From Phylloscopus collybita (Eukaryota; Chordata; Aves; Passeriformes; Phylloscopidae): 64,000 nucleotides of DNA. Under the pieces are notes generated by a model. It was given only the letters and a program-made list of their open reading frames with translations. It did not search any database and was not told the origin of the DNA. Of this stretch, positions 35,001 through 45,560 are shown piece after piece; within the stretch, counting starts at the first letter, position 1; each line of letters opens with the position of its first letter. The position numbers and the translations under genes were made by a program. The DNA lies in assembly GCA_027886175.1 (NCBI GenBank), contig JAJNNQ010000139.1, forward strand, positions 1,922,001-1,986,000. The letters are read 5' to 3'.

Positions 35001-38000
35001 GCTGCAAGCGGGTGCTGGCGAACAGCTTCTGGTCACCTTGTAGAAACTGTCCCCGCACAGTGCAGAGTCCCCGTGGCTAGTTCCTTGAAATACCTTTCCT
35101 GGCAGCAGCCCAGAGCTGTACTGAGTGCAGCAGGTGTCAGGCAGTCTCCTCTCGCCGTGTAGGTGCTTCTGTTTTGTGTTTGCAGCGTGCAGAGAAGCCC
35201 GCGTGCTTGCTGCTGCTTCCAGCAGGCCAAAACGCTTTTGCAGCCACTTTCCTGCCTTTTCCACAACAGCATCACTGTCTAGCTGATTTACAGTTGCCTC
35301 TGCGTAGAGCAGCTAGAGGAGCAGCTCTGCCGGCTTTCCTGTGCTTCTGCATAGCAGAGCTGTCAAGAACGAGAAGCTGCGTTTTGCCGAGAAAGCAGCG
35401 CTTCGCGGAACCACAGCCAGCGGCGTCTTCGGTACAGCCGCAGCTTGTGCGGAGAAGCGAAAGAGAGCCGGGGAAGAACGTGGAAAGCCGAACTCGGTCG
35501 CTGCAAGCGGGTGCTGGCGAACAGCTTCTGGTCACCTTGTAGAAACTGTCCCAGCACAGTGCAGAGTCCCCGTGGCTAGTTCCTTGAAATACCTTTCCTG
35601 GCAGCAGCCCAGAGCTGTACTGAGTGCAGCAGGTGTCAGGCAGTCTCCTCTCGCCGTGTAGGTGCTTCTGTTTTGTGTTTGCAGCGTGCAGAGAAGCCCG
35701 CGTGCTTGCTGCTGCTTCCAGCAAGCCAAAACGCTTTTGCAGCCACTTTCCTGCCTTTTCCACAACAGGATCACTGTCTAGCTGATTTACAGTTGCCTCT
35801 GCGTAGAGCAGCTAGAGGAGCAGCTCTGCCGGCTTTCCTGTGCTTCTGCATAGCAGAGCTGTCAAGAACGAGAAGCTGCGTTTTGCCGAGAAAGCAGCGC
35901 TTCGCGGAAGCACAGCCAGCGGCGTCTTCGGTACAGCCGCAGCTTGTGCGGAGAAGCGAAAGAGAGCCGGGGAAGAACGTGGAAAGCCAAACTCGGTCGC
36001 TGCAAGCGGGTGCTGGCGAACAGCTTCTGGTCACCTTGTAGAAACTGTCCCAGCACAGTGCAGCGTCCCCGTGGCTAGTTCCTTGAAATACCTTTCCTGG
36101 CAGCAGCCCAGAGCTGTACTGAGTGCAGCAGGTGTCAGGCAGTCTCCTCTCGCCGTGTAGGTGCTTCTGTTTTGTGTTTGCAGCGTGCAGAGAAGCCCGC
36201 GTGCTTGCTGCTGCTTCCAGCAGGCCAAAACGCTTTTGCAGCCACTTTCCTGCCTTTTCCACAACAGCATCACTGTCTAGCTGATTTACAGTTGCCTCTG
36301 CGTAGAGCAGCTAGAGGAGCAGCTCTGCCGGCTTTCCTGTGCTTCTGCATAGCAGAGCTGTCAAGAACGAGAAGCTGCGTTTTGCCGAGAAAGCAGCGCT
36401 TCGCGGAACCACAGCCAGCGGCGTCTTCGGTACAGCCGCAGCTTGTGCGGAGAAGCGAAAGAGAGCCGGGGAAGAACGTGGAAAGCCGAACTCGGTCGCT
36501 GCAAGCGGGTGCTGGCGAACAGCTTCTGGTCACCTTGTAGAAACTGTCCCAGCACAGTGCAGAGTCCCCGTGGCTAGTTCCTTGAAATACCTTTCCTGGC
36601 AGCAGCCCAGAGCTGTACTGAGTGCAGCAGGTGTCAGGCAGTCTCCTCTCGCCGTGTAGGTGCTTCTGTTTTGTGTTTGCAGCGTGCAGAGAAGCCCGCG
36701 TGCTTGCTGCTGCTTCCAGCAAGCCAAAACGCTTTTGCAGCCACTTTCCTGCCTTTTCCACAACAGGATCACTGTCTAGCTGATTTACAGTTGCCTCTGC
36801 GTAGAGCAGCTAGAGGAGCAGCTCTGCCGGCTTTCCTGTGCTTCTGCATAGCAGAGCTGTCAAGAACGAGAAGCTGCGTTTTGCCGAGAAAGCAGCGCTT
36901 CGCGGAAGCACAGCCAGCGGCGTCTTCGGTACAGCCGCAGCTTGTGCGGAGAAGCGAAAGAGAGCCGGGGAAGAACGTGGAAAGCCAAACTCGGTCGCTG
37001 CAAGCGGGTGCTGGCGAACAGCTTCTGGTCACCTTGTAGAAACTGTCCCAGCACAGTGCAGCGTCCCCGTGGCTAGTTCCTTGAAATACCTTTCCTGGCA
37101 GCAGCCCAGAGCTGTACTGAGTGCAGCAGGTGTCAGGCAGTCTCCTCTCGCCGTGTAGGTGCTTCTGTTTTGTGTTTGCAGCGTGCAGAGAAGCCCGCGT
37201 GCTTGCTGCTGCTTCCAGCAGGCCAAAACGCTTTTGCAGCCACTTTCCTGCCTTTTCCACAACAGCATCACTGTCTAGCTGATTTACAGTTGCCTCTGCG
37301 TAGAGCAGCTAGAGGAGCAGCTCTGCCGGCTTTCCTGTGCTTCTGCATAGCAGAGCTGTCAAGAACGAGAAGCTGCGTTTTGCCGAGAAAGCAGCGCTTC
37401 GCGGAAGCACAGCCAGCGGCGTCTTCGGTACAGCCGCAGCTTGTGCGGAGAAGCGAAAGAGAGCCGGGGAAGAACGTGGAAAGCCGAACTCGGTCGCTGC
37501 AAGCGGGTGCTGGCGAACAGCTTCTGGTCACCTTGTAGAAACTGTCCCAGCACAGTGCAGAGTCCCCGTGGCTAGTTCCTTGAAATACCTTTCCTGGCAG
37601 CAGCCCAGAGCTGTACTGAGTGCAGCAGGTGTCAGGCAGTCTCCTCTCGCCGTGTAGGTGCTTCTGTTTTGTGTTTGCAGCGTGCAGAGAAGCCCGCGTG
37701 CTTGCTGCTGCTTCCAGCAAGCCAAAACGCTTTTGCAGCCACTTTCCTGCCTTTTCCACAACAGGATCACTGTCTAGCTGATTTACAGTTGCCTCTGCGT
37801 AGAGCAGCTAGAGGAGCAGCTCTGCCGGCTTTCCTGTGCTTCTGCATAGCAGAGCTGTCAAGAACGAGAAGCTGCAATTTGCCGAGAAAGCAGCGCTTCG
37901 CGGAAGCACAGCCAGCGGCGTCTTCGGTACAGCCGCAGCTTGTGCGGAGAAGCGAAAGAGAGCCGGGGAAAAACGTGGAAAGCCGAACTCGGTCGCTACA

Positions 38001-38045
38001 AGCGGGTGCTGGCGAACAGCTTCTGGTCACCTTGTAGAAACTGTC
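32056..38045 (+). repeat. Nested higher-order pattern in the B array
   Basis: Marker substitutions show blocks larger than one unit. TGTCCCCGCACAG occurs only at about 32056 and 35050, 2,994 bp (6 units) apart. CAGTGCAGCGTCCCC occurs at about 33066, 36060 and 37058, that is 2,994 and then 998 bp apart. The AGCAGGCC plus CGGAACCACAG unit type alternates with a GGATCAC plus CCAAACTCGG type at 998 bp. Units with CTGCAATTTGCC occur at about 33880 and 37872. The simplest history is a dimer, a six-unit duplication, then an extra dimer gain. Confidence 0.8.
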
Positions 38046-40855
38046 CCAGCACAGTGCAGAGTCCCCGTGGCTAGTTCCTTGAAATACCTTTCCTGGCAGC
38101 AGCCCAGAGCTGTACTGAGTGCAGCAGGTGTCAGGCAGTCTCCTCTCGCCGTGTAGGTGCTTCTGTTTTGTGTTTGCAGCGTGCAGAGAAGCCCGCGTGC
38201 TTGCTGCTGCTTCCAGCAAGCCAAAACGCTTTTGCAGCCAATTTCCTGCCTTTTCCACAACAGGATCACTGTCTAGCTGATTTACAGTTGCCTCTGCGTA
38301 GAGCAGCTAGAGGAGCAGCTCTGCCGGCTTTCCTGTGCTTCTGCATAGCAGAGCTGTCAAGAACGAGAAGCTGCGTTTTGCCGAGAAAGCAGCGCTTGGC
38401 GGAAGCACAGCCAGCGGCGTCTTCGGTACAGCCGCAGCTTGTGCGGAGAAGCGAAAGAGAGCCGGGGAAGAACGTGGAAAGCCAAACTCGGTCGCTGCAA
38501 GCGGGTGCTGGCGAACAGCTTCTGGTCACCTTGTAGAAACTGTCCCAGCACAGTGCAGAGTCCCCGTGGCTAGTTCCTTGAAATACCTTTCCTGGCAGCA
38601 GCCCAGAGCTGTACTGAGTGCAGCAGGTGTCAGGCAGTCTCCTCTCGCCGTGTAGGTGCTTCTGTTTTGTGTTTGCAGCGTGCAGAGAAGCCCGCGTGCT
38701 TGCTGCTGCTTCCAGCAGGCCAAAACGCTTTTGCAGCCACTTTCCTGCCTTTTCCACAACAGGATCACTGTCTAGCTGATTTACAGTTGCCTCTGCGTAA
38801 AGCAGCTAGAGGAGCAGCTCTGCCGGCTTTCCTGTGCTTCTGCATAGCAGAGCTGTCAAGAACGAGAAGCTGCGTTTTGCCGAGAAAGCAGCGCTTCGCG
38901 GAACCACAGCCAGCGGCGTCTTCGGTACAGCCGCAGCTTGTGCGGAGAAGCGAAAGAGAGCCGGGGAAGAACGTGGAAAGCCGAACTCGGTCGCTGCAAG
39001 CGGGTGCTGGCGAACAGCTTCTGGTCACCTTGTAGAAACTGTCCCAGCACAGTGCAGAGTCCCCGTGGCTAGTTCCTTGAAATACCTTTCCTGGCAGCAG
39101 CCCAGAGCTGTACTGAGTGCAGCAGGTGTCAGGCAGTATCCTCTCGCCGTGTAGGTGCTTCTGTTTTGTGTTTGCAGCGTGCAGAGAAGCCCGCGTGCTT
39201 GCTGCTGCTTCCAGCAGGCCAAAACGCTTTTGCAGCCAATTTCTTGCCTATTCCACAACAGGATCACTGTCTAGCTGATTTACAGTTGCCTCTGCGTAGA
39301 GCAGCTAGAGGAGCAGCTCTGCCGGCTTTCCTGTGCTTCTGCATAGCAGAGCTGTCAAGAACGAGAAGCTGCGTTTTGCCGAGAAAGCAGCGCCTCGCGG
39401 AAGCACAGCCAGCGGCGTCTTCGGTACAGCCGCAGCTTGTGCGGAGAAGCGAAAGAGAGCCGGGGAAGAACGTGGAAAGCCGAACTCGGTCGCTGCAAGC
39501 GGGTGCTGGCGAACAGCTTCTGGTCACCTTGTAGAAACTGTCCCAGCACAGTGCAGAGTCCCCGTGGCTAGTTCCTTGAAATACCTTTCCTGGCAGCAGC
39601 CCAGAGCTGTACTGAGTGCAGCAGGTGTCAGGCAGTCTCCTCTCGCCGTGTAGGTGCTTCTGTTTTGTGTTTGCAGCGTGCAGAGAAGCCCGCGTGCTTG
39701 CTGCTGCTTCCAGCAAGCCAAAACGCTTTTGCAGCCACTTTCCTGCCTTTTCCACAACAGGATCACTGTCTAGCTGATTTACAGTTGCCTCTGCGTAGAG
39801 CAGCTAGAGGAGCAGCTCTGCCGGCTTTCCTGTGCTTCTGCATAGCAGAGCTGTCAAGAACGAGAAGCTGCGTTTTGCCGAGAAAGCAGCGCTTCGCGGA
39901 AGCACAGCCAGCGGCGTCTTCGGTACAGCCGCAGCTTGTGCGGAGAAGCGAAAGAGAGCCGGGGAAGAACGTGGAAAGCCGAACTCGGTCGCTGCAAGCG
40001 GGTGCTGGCGAACAGCTTCTGGTCACCTTGTAGAAACTGTCCCAGCACAGTGCAGAGTCCCCGTGGCTAGTTCCTTGAAATACCTTTCCTGGCAGCAGCC
40101 CAGAGCTGTACTGAGTGCAGCAGGTGTCAGGCAGTCTCCTCTCGCCGTGTAGGTGCTTCTGTTTTGTGTTTGCAGCGTGCAGAGAAGCCCGCGTGCTTGC
40201 TGCTGCTTCCAGCAAGCCAAAACGCTTTTGCAGCCACTTTCCTGCCTTTTCCACAACAGGATCACTGTCTAGCTGATTTACAGTTGCCTCTGCGTAGAGC
40301 AGCTAGAGGAGCAGCTCTGCCGGCTTTCCTGTGCTTCTGCATAGCAGAGCTGTCAAGAACGAGAAGCTGCGTTTTGCCGAGAAAGCAGCGCTTCGCGGAA
40401 GCACAGCCAGCGGCGTCTTCGGTACAGCCGCAGCTTGTGCGGAGAAGCGAAAGAGAGCCGGGGAAGAACGTGGAAAGCCGAACTCGGTCGCTGCAAGCGG
40501 GTGCTGGCGAACAGCTTCTGGTCACCTTGTAGAAACTGTCCCAGCACAGTGCAGAGTCCCCGTGGCTAGTTCCTTGAAATACCTTTCCTGGCAGCAGCTC
40601 AGAGCTGTACTGAGTGCAGCAGGTGTCAGGCAGTCTCCTCTCGCCGTGTAGGTGCTTCTGTTTTGTGTTTGCAGCGTGCAGAGAAGCCCGCGTGCTTGCT
40701 GCTGCTTCCAGCAAGCCAAAACGCTTTTGCAGCCACTTTCCTGCCTTTTCCACAACAGGATCACTGTCTAGCTGATTTACAGTTGCCTCTGCGTAGAGCA
40801 GCTAGAGGAGCAGCTCTGCCGGCTTTCCTGTGCTTCTGCATAGCAGAGCTGTCAA

Positions 40856-40859
40856 GAAA
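40856..40859. other. Orientation-switch (fold-back) breakpoint in family B
   Basis: Forward B sequence is intact through GCTGTCAAGAA ending at 40858. From about 40856 the reverse strand of a different part of the unit begins (GAAAGTTATTTCAGGGAAC, consensus GAAAGGTATTTCAAGGAAC). The two share only GAA at the join. No inserted bases are visible. The two parts joined come from different positions of the 499-bp unit, so this is not a simple mirror around one point. Confidence 0.9.
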
Positions 40860-41403
40860 GTTATTTCAGGGAACTAGCCACGGGGACTCTGCACTGTGCT
40901 GGGACAGTTTCTACAAGGTGACCAGAAGCTGTTCGCCAGCACCCGCTTGCAGCGACCGAGTTCGGCTTTCCACGTTCTTCCCCGGCTCTCTTTCGCTTCT
41001 CCGCACAAGCTGCGGCTGTACCGAAGACGCCGCTGGCTGTGCTTCCGCCAAGCGCTGCTTTCTCGGCAAAACGCAGCTTCTTGTTCTTGACAGCTCTGCT
41101 ATGCAGAAGCACAGGAAAGCCGGCAGAGCTGCTCCTCTAGCTGCTCTACGCAGAGGCAACTGTAAATCAGCTAGACAGTGATGCTGTTGTGGAAAAGGCA
41201 GGAAAGTGGCTGCAAAAGCGTTTTGGCTTGCTGGAAGCAGCAGCAAGCACGCGGGCTTCTCTGCACGCTGCAAACACAAAACAGAAGCACCTACACGGCG
41301 AGAGGAGACTGCCTGACACCTGCTGCACTCAGTACAGCTCTGGGCTGCTGCCAGGAAAGGTATTTCAAGGAACTAGCCACGGGGACTCTGCACTGTGCTG
41401 GGA
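40858..41403 (-). repeat. Satellite family B, reversed segment
   Basis: One full unit (40905-41403) plus 47 bp, all in reverse complement. It carries the rare GCGCTTGGCGGAAGC variant, read on the minus strand at about 41045, which in the forward array is found only near 38395. It also has a private AACAAGAAGC variant. It ends at the inverted A/B junction. Confidence 0.95.
41398..41403. other. Right A/B junction, mirror image of the left one
   Basis: CTGGGA here corresponds to TCCCAG at 29062-29067. The flanking bases GAGAGTCC on the A side match the reverse complement of GGACTCTC on the left, including the same departure from both family consensus sequences. Two independent junctions are unlikely to be identical, so one was copied from the other in inverted orientation. 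Confidence 0.88.
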
Positions 41404-43165
41404 GAGTCCCCATTGGTATAGAATTTTAGTGGAATTTTAGTAGGCATAAGCCCAGTGTCTGGCAGACAGCATTAGGCACGAACGGTGGTCCATTTCCTTG
41501 GGAACCCAAAGTCTCCATCTTACGTGCCTGATGTCAGTTTGTAGGAGGCCTTTGGCACTACAAGGGCAGACAAACTTCCAACTGGTGGTAGATTCCGTGT
41601 GGGAGATATCCTCATTTGTGAGGAATTTCAGCAGGCATAACCCCAGTGGCAGGAAGACTGCATTAGACACAAACGGTGACCCTTTTCCATGGGAAACCGA
41701 AGTCTCTACCCCACGTTCCTGATGTTAGTTTGTAAGAGGCCTTTGGAAGTACAAGGGCAGAAAAACTTCCATCACGTGGTAGATTGCACCTGGGAGATAT
41801 CCTCATTTTTATGGAATTTTAGTGGTATTAAATTAGGCAGAAATCCAGCGGCAGGCAGACTGCTTTACACACGAACGCTGGCCCATATCCATGGGAAACC
41901 AAAGTCTCCACTCCAGGCTCCTCATGTCAGTTTATAGAAGGCCTTTGGAAATACAAGGGCAGAAAAACTTATATCTGGCGATAGACTGCACCCGGGAGAT
42001 GTCTTCATTTGTATGGAATTTCAGTGGAATTTTCGTAGGTAGAAGCCCAATGGCCGACAGACATTATTAGACATGAACGGTGGCCCATTTCCATGAGAAA
42101 CCAAAGTCTCCACAACAGGTTCCTGATGTCAGTTTTTAGGAGGCCTTTGGCACTAGAATGGTAAACAAATTTCGAACTGGTGGTGGATTCCATCTGGGAG
42201 ATATCCTCATTTGTGAGGAATTTCAGCAGGCATAACCCCAGTGGCAGGCAGAGAGGATTAGACACGAACAGTGGCCCTTTTCCATGGGAAACCAAAATCT
42301 CCACCCCACGTTGCTTCTGTCACTTTGTAGGAGGCGTTTTCCAATATAAGGGCAGAGAAACTTCCATCTGGTTGTAGATTGCACCTGGGAGATATTCTCA
42401 TTTCTATGGAGTTTTAGTGGAATTTTAGTAGGAAGAAGCACAATGGCAGGCAGACAGCATTAGACACGAACAATGGCCCATTTCTATGGGAAACCAAAGT
42501 CTCCACCCCACGTTCCTGATGTCCGTTTCTAGGAGGCCTTTGACACTACAAAGGTAGACAAACTTCCGTCTGGTGGTTGATTGCATCGGGGAGATATCCT
42601 CATTTGTATGGAATTTCAGCAGGTAAAAGCCCAGTGGCCGGTAGACAGCATTAGACATGAACGGTGGCCCTTTTCCCATGGGCAGCCAAAGTCTCCAAGC
42701 CACGTTCCTGATGTCAGATTTTAGGAGGCCTTTGGCAGTACAAGGGCAAACAAACTTCCGTCTGGTGGCTGATTGCATCGGGGAGATATCCTCATTTGTA
42801 TGGAATTTCAGCAGGTAAAAGCCCAGTGGCAGGCAGATAGCATTAGACACGAACGGTGGCCCTTTTCCATGGGAAAACAAAGTCTCCAACCCAGGCTCCT
42901 GATGTCAGTTTGTAGGAGGCCTTTGGCATAAAAAGGGCAGACAAACTTCCATCTGGTGGGAAATTGCATTTGGGAGATATCCTCATTTGTAGGGAATTTT
43001 GGTAGGCTTCTGCCCACTGGCAGGCAGACAGCATTAGACACGAACAGTGGCCCCTTTCCATGGAAAAACAAATTATCCATCCTATGTTCCTGATGTCAGT
43101 TTTTAGGAGGCTTTTGGCACTGCAAGGGCTGACAAACTTCCACCTGGTGGTAGATTGCACCTGGG
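41404..43165 (-). repeat. Right inner arm of the inverted repeat
   Basis: Reverse-strand homologue of 27300-29061, coordinates summing to 70465 across the whole length with no net indel. Similarity stops at about 43165, where the right side continues with a GTACTCAGAAGCCC monomer and the left with a different one. Small differences between arms, such as CCCCATTGG for CCTCATTTG at about 41408, show they have diverged since duplication. Confidence 0.88.
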
Positions 43166-45560
43166 AGATATCCTCATTTTTATGGAATTTTAGTGGTATT
43201 TTAGTACTCAGAAGCCCAATGGCAGACAGACAGCATTAAACATGAATGGTGGGCCTTTTCTATAGGAAACCAAAGTCTCCAGGTGAGGTTCCGAATGTCA
43301 GTTTGAAGGAGGCCTTTGGCACTGCAAGAGCAGACAAATTTCCATCTGGTGGCATATTGCGTCTGGGAGATATCCTCATTTGTATGTAATTTCAGTAGTC
43401 ATAAGTCAGTGGCAAGGAGACAGCATTAAACACCAAGGGTGGCCCTTTTCCATGGGAAACCAAAGCGTCCTCTCCAGATTCCTGATGTCAGTTTGTAGGA
43501 GGCCGTTGCATTACAAGGGCAGACAAACTTTCAACTGGTGGTAGACTCCATCTGGGAGATATCCTCATTTTTATGGAATTTTACTAGGCATACGCCCAGT
43601 GGCAGGCACATAGCATTAGACAAAAAGGGTGGCCCATTTCAATGGGAAAACAAAGTCTCCACCGCACGTTCCTGATGTCAATTTTTAGGAGGCCTTTGGC
43701 ACTTCAAGGGCAGACAAACTTCCACCTGGTGGTAGATTGCACCTGGGACTTATCAGCATTTGTATGGAACTGCAGCAGTCATAGCCACAGTGACAGGCAG
43801 ACAGCATTAGACAGGAACGGTGGTCCTTTTACATGGGAAACCAAAGTCTCCACCCTCGGTTCCTGATGGCAGTTTGTAGGAGGTCTTTGGCACTACAAGG
43901 GCAGAGAAACTTCAAACTGGGGGAGGATTGCACCTGCGAAATATTCCCATTTGTATAGAATTTTAGAGGAATTTTAGTACGCAGAATCCCAGCTGCAGGC
44001 ACACAGAATTAGACATGAATAGTGGCCGTTTTCCAGGGGAAAACAAAATCTCCAGGCCAGCTTCCTGATGTCAGTTTTTAGGAGGCCTTTTGCACTACAA
44101 GAACAGACAAACTTCCAACTGGTGGCATATTGCGTCTTGGAGATATCCTCATTTGTATGGAATTTTAGTGGAATTAAAGTAGGCAGAAGCCCAGTGGCAA
44201 GTAGACAGCATTAAACACCAACGGTGGCCCATTTCCATGGGAAACCAAAGTCTCCACACCACGTGCCTTATGTCCGTTTATAGGAGGACTTTTGCACTAC
44301 AAGAGCAGACAAACTTCCAACTGGTGGTAGACTCCATCTGGGAGATATATTCATTTGTGAGGAATTTCAGCAGGCGTAACAACAGGGGCAGGCAGACAGC
44401 ATTAGACACAAACTGTGGCCCTTTTCCATGGGAAACCAAAGTCTCCACCCTACATTCCTGATGTCAGTTTGTAAGAGGTGTTTGGAACTACAAGGGCAGA
44501 AAAACTTCCATCTGGTGGTAGATTGCACCTGGGAGATATCCTCATTTCCATGGAATATTAGTGGAATTTTAGTAGGAAGAAGCCCAGTGGCAGGCACATA
44601 GGATTAGACACAAACGGTGGCCCATTTCCATGTGAAAAGAAAGTCTTCACCCCACTTTCCTGCTGTCAGTTTTTAGGAGGCCTTTGGCACTACAAGGGCA
44701 GAGAAACATCCATCTGGTTTAGATTGCACCTGGGAGACATCCTCATTTGTATGGTATTTTAGTGGAATTTTAATAGGCAGAACCCTAGTATCAGGCACAT
44801 ATCATTAGACACGAACGCTGGCCCATTTCCAAGGGAACGCAAAGTTTCAACTCCAGGTTCCTGATGTCAGTTTGTAGGAGGCCTTTGGCACTACAAGGGC
44901 AGACAAAGTTCCGTCTTGTGGTTAATTGAATCGAGGAGATACCCTCATTTGTATGGAATTTCAGCAGGCAGAAGCCCAGTGGCAGGCAGACAGCATAAGA
45001 CACCAACAATGGACCTTTTCCATGGGAAACCAAAGTCTCCACCTCACGTTCCTGATGTCAGTTTGTAGGAGGCCTTTGGAAATACAAGGGCAGACAAAAT
45101 TCCATCTGGTGGTAAATTGCACCTGGGAGATATCCTCATTTGTATAGAATTTTAGTGGAATTTTAGTAGGCATAAGCCCAGTGTCTGGCAGACAGCATTA
45201 GACACGAACGGTGGTCCATTTCCTTGGGAAACCAAAGTCTCCATGTCACATGCCTGATGTCAGTTTGTAGGAGGCCTTTGGCACTACAAGGGCAGACAAA
45301 ATTCCATCTGCTGATAGATTCCACCTGGAGATATTCTCTGTTGTATGGAATTTCAGCAGGCATATGCCCAGTTGCAGGCAGACAGCATTAGACACGAACG
45401 GTGACCCTTTTCCATGGGAACCTATGTGTCCACCCTAGGTTTAAGATGTCAATTTATACGAGGCTTTTGGCACTACAAAGGCAGAGGAACTTTCATCTGG
45501 TGGTAGATTGAACCAGGGAGATATCCTCATTTGTATGGAATTTTAGTGAAATTTTAGTAG
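43165..45560 (-). repeat. Irregular reversed A monomers between mirrored blocks
   Basis: About 12 reverse-oriented monomers without a long near-identical partner that I could find. Short parts recall 22955-27300, for example the monomer with CAGTAGTCATAAG and GCAAGGAGACAGC at about 43396-43425, similar to 23914-23955. Several monomers carry private changes (CCATGTGAAAAG at 44628, CACCTGGAGATATTC at 45320). This may be an older, less homogenised part of the array. Confidence 0.7.

Larger units (their letters stand above)
29062..40857 (+). repeat. Satellite family B, 499-bp tandem array (forward)
   Basis: Twenty-three full 499-bp units plus 319 bp. The marker TTTGTGTTTGCAGCGTGC recurs every 499 bp (29180, 29679, 30178 and so on to 40657), so I detect no net length change between units across 11.8 kb. 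Differences are a limited set of single-base substitutions shared by subsets of units. Family B shows no sequence relationship to family A. It is more GC-rich and has about 28 CpG sites per unit. Identity between units is about 97-99% by eye, against much lower identity between single A monomers, so B was amplified or homogenised more recently. Confidence 0.97.

Noticed and set aside
29062..40857. Ribosomal DNA, 5S, tRNA or snRNA gene cluster
   Set aside because: I saw no rRNA-like sequence and no convincing internal A-box and B-box promoter pair in the 499-bp unit.
29062..41403. Insertion of family B as a mobile element flanked by inverted ends
   Set aside because: The inverted ends are the same A/B junction, and the orientation of the surrounding A array flips as well. 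An inverted duplication explains both; a mobile element would leave flanking A in one orientation.
41404..43165. Assembly fold-back artefact duplicating one read strand
   Set aside because: Not fully excluded, but the arms differ by scattered substitutions, and outer mirrored blocks have different spacing on the two sides. A pure strand artefact would give near-identical arms from a single centre.
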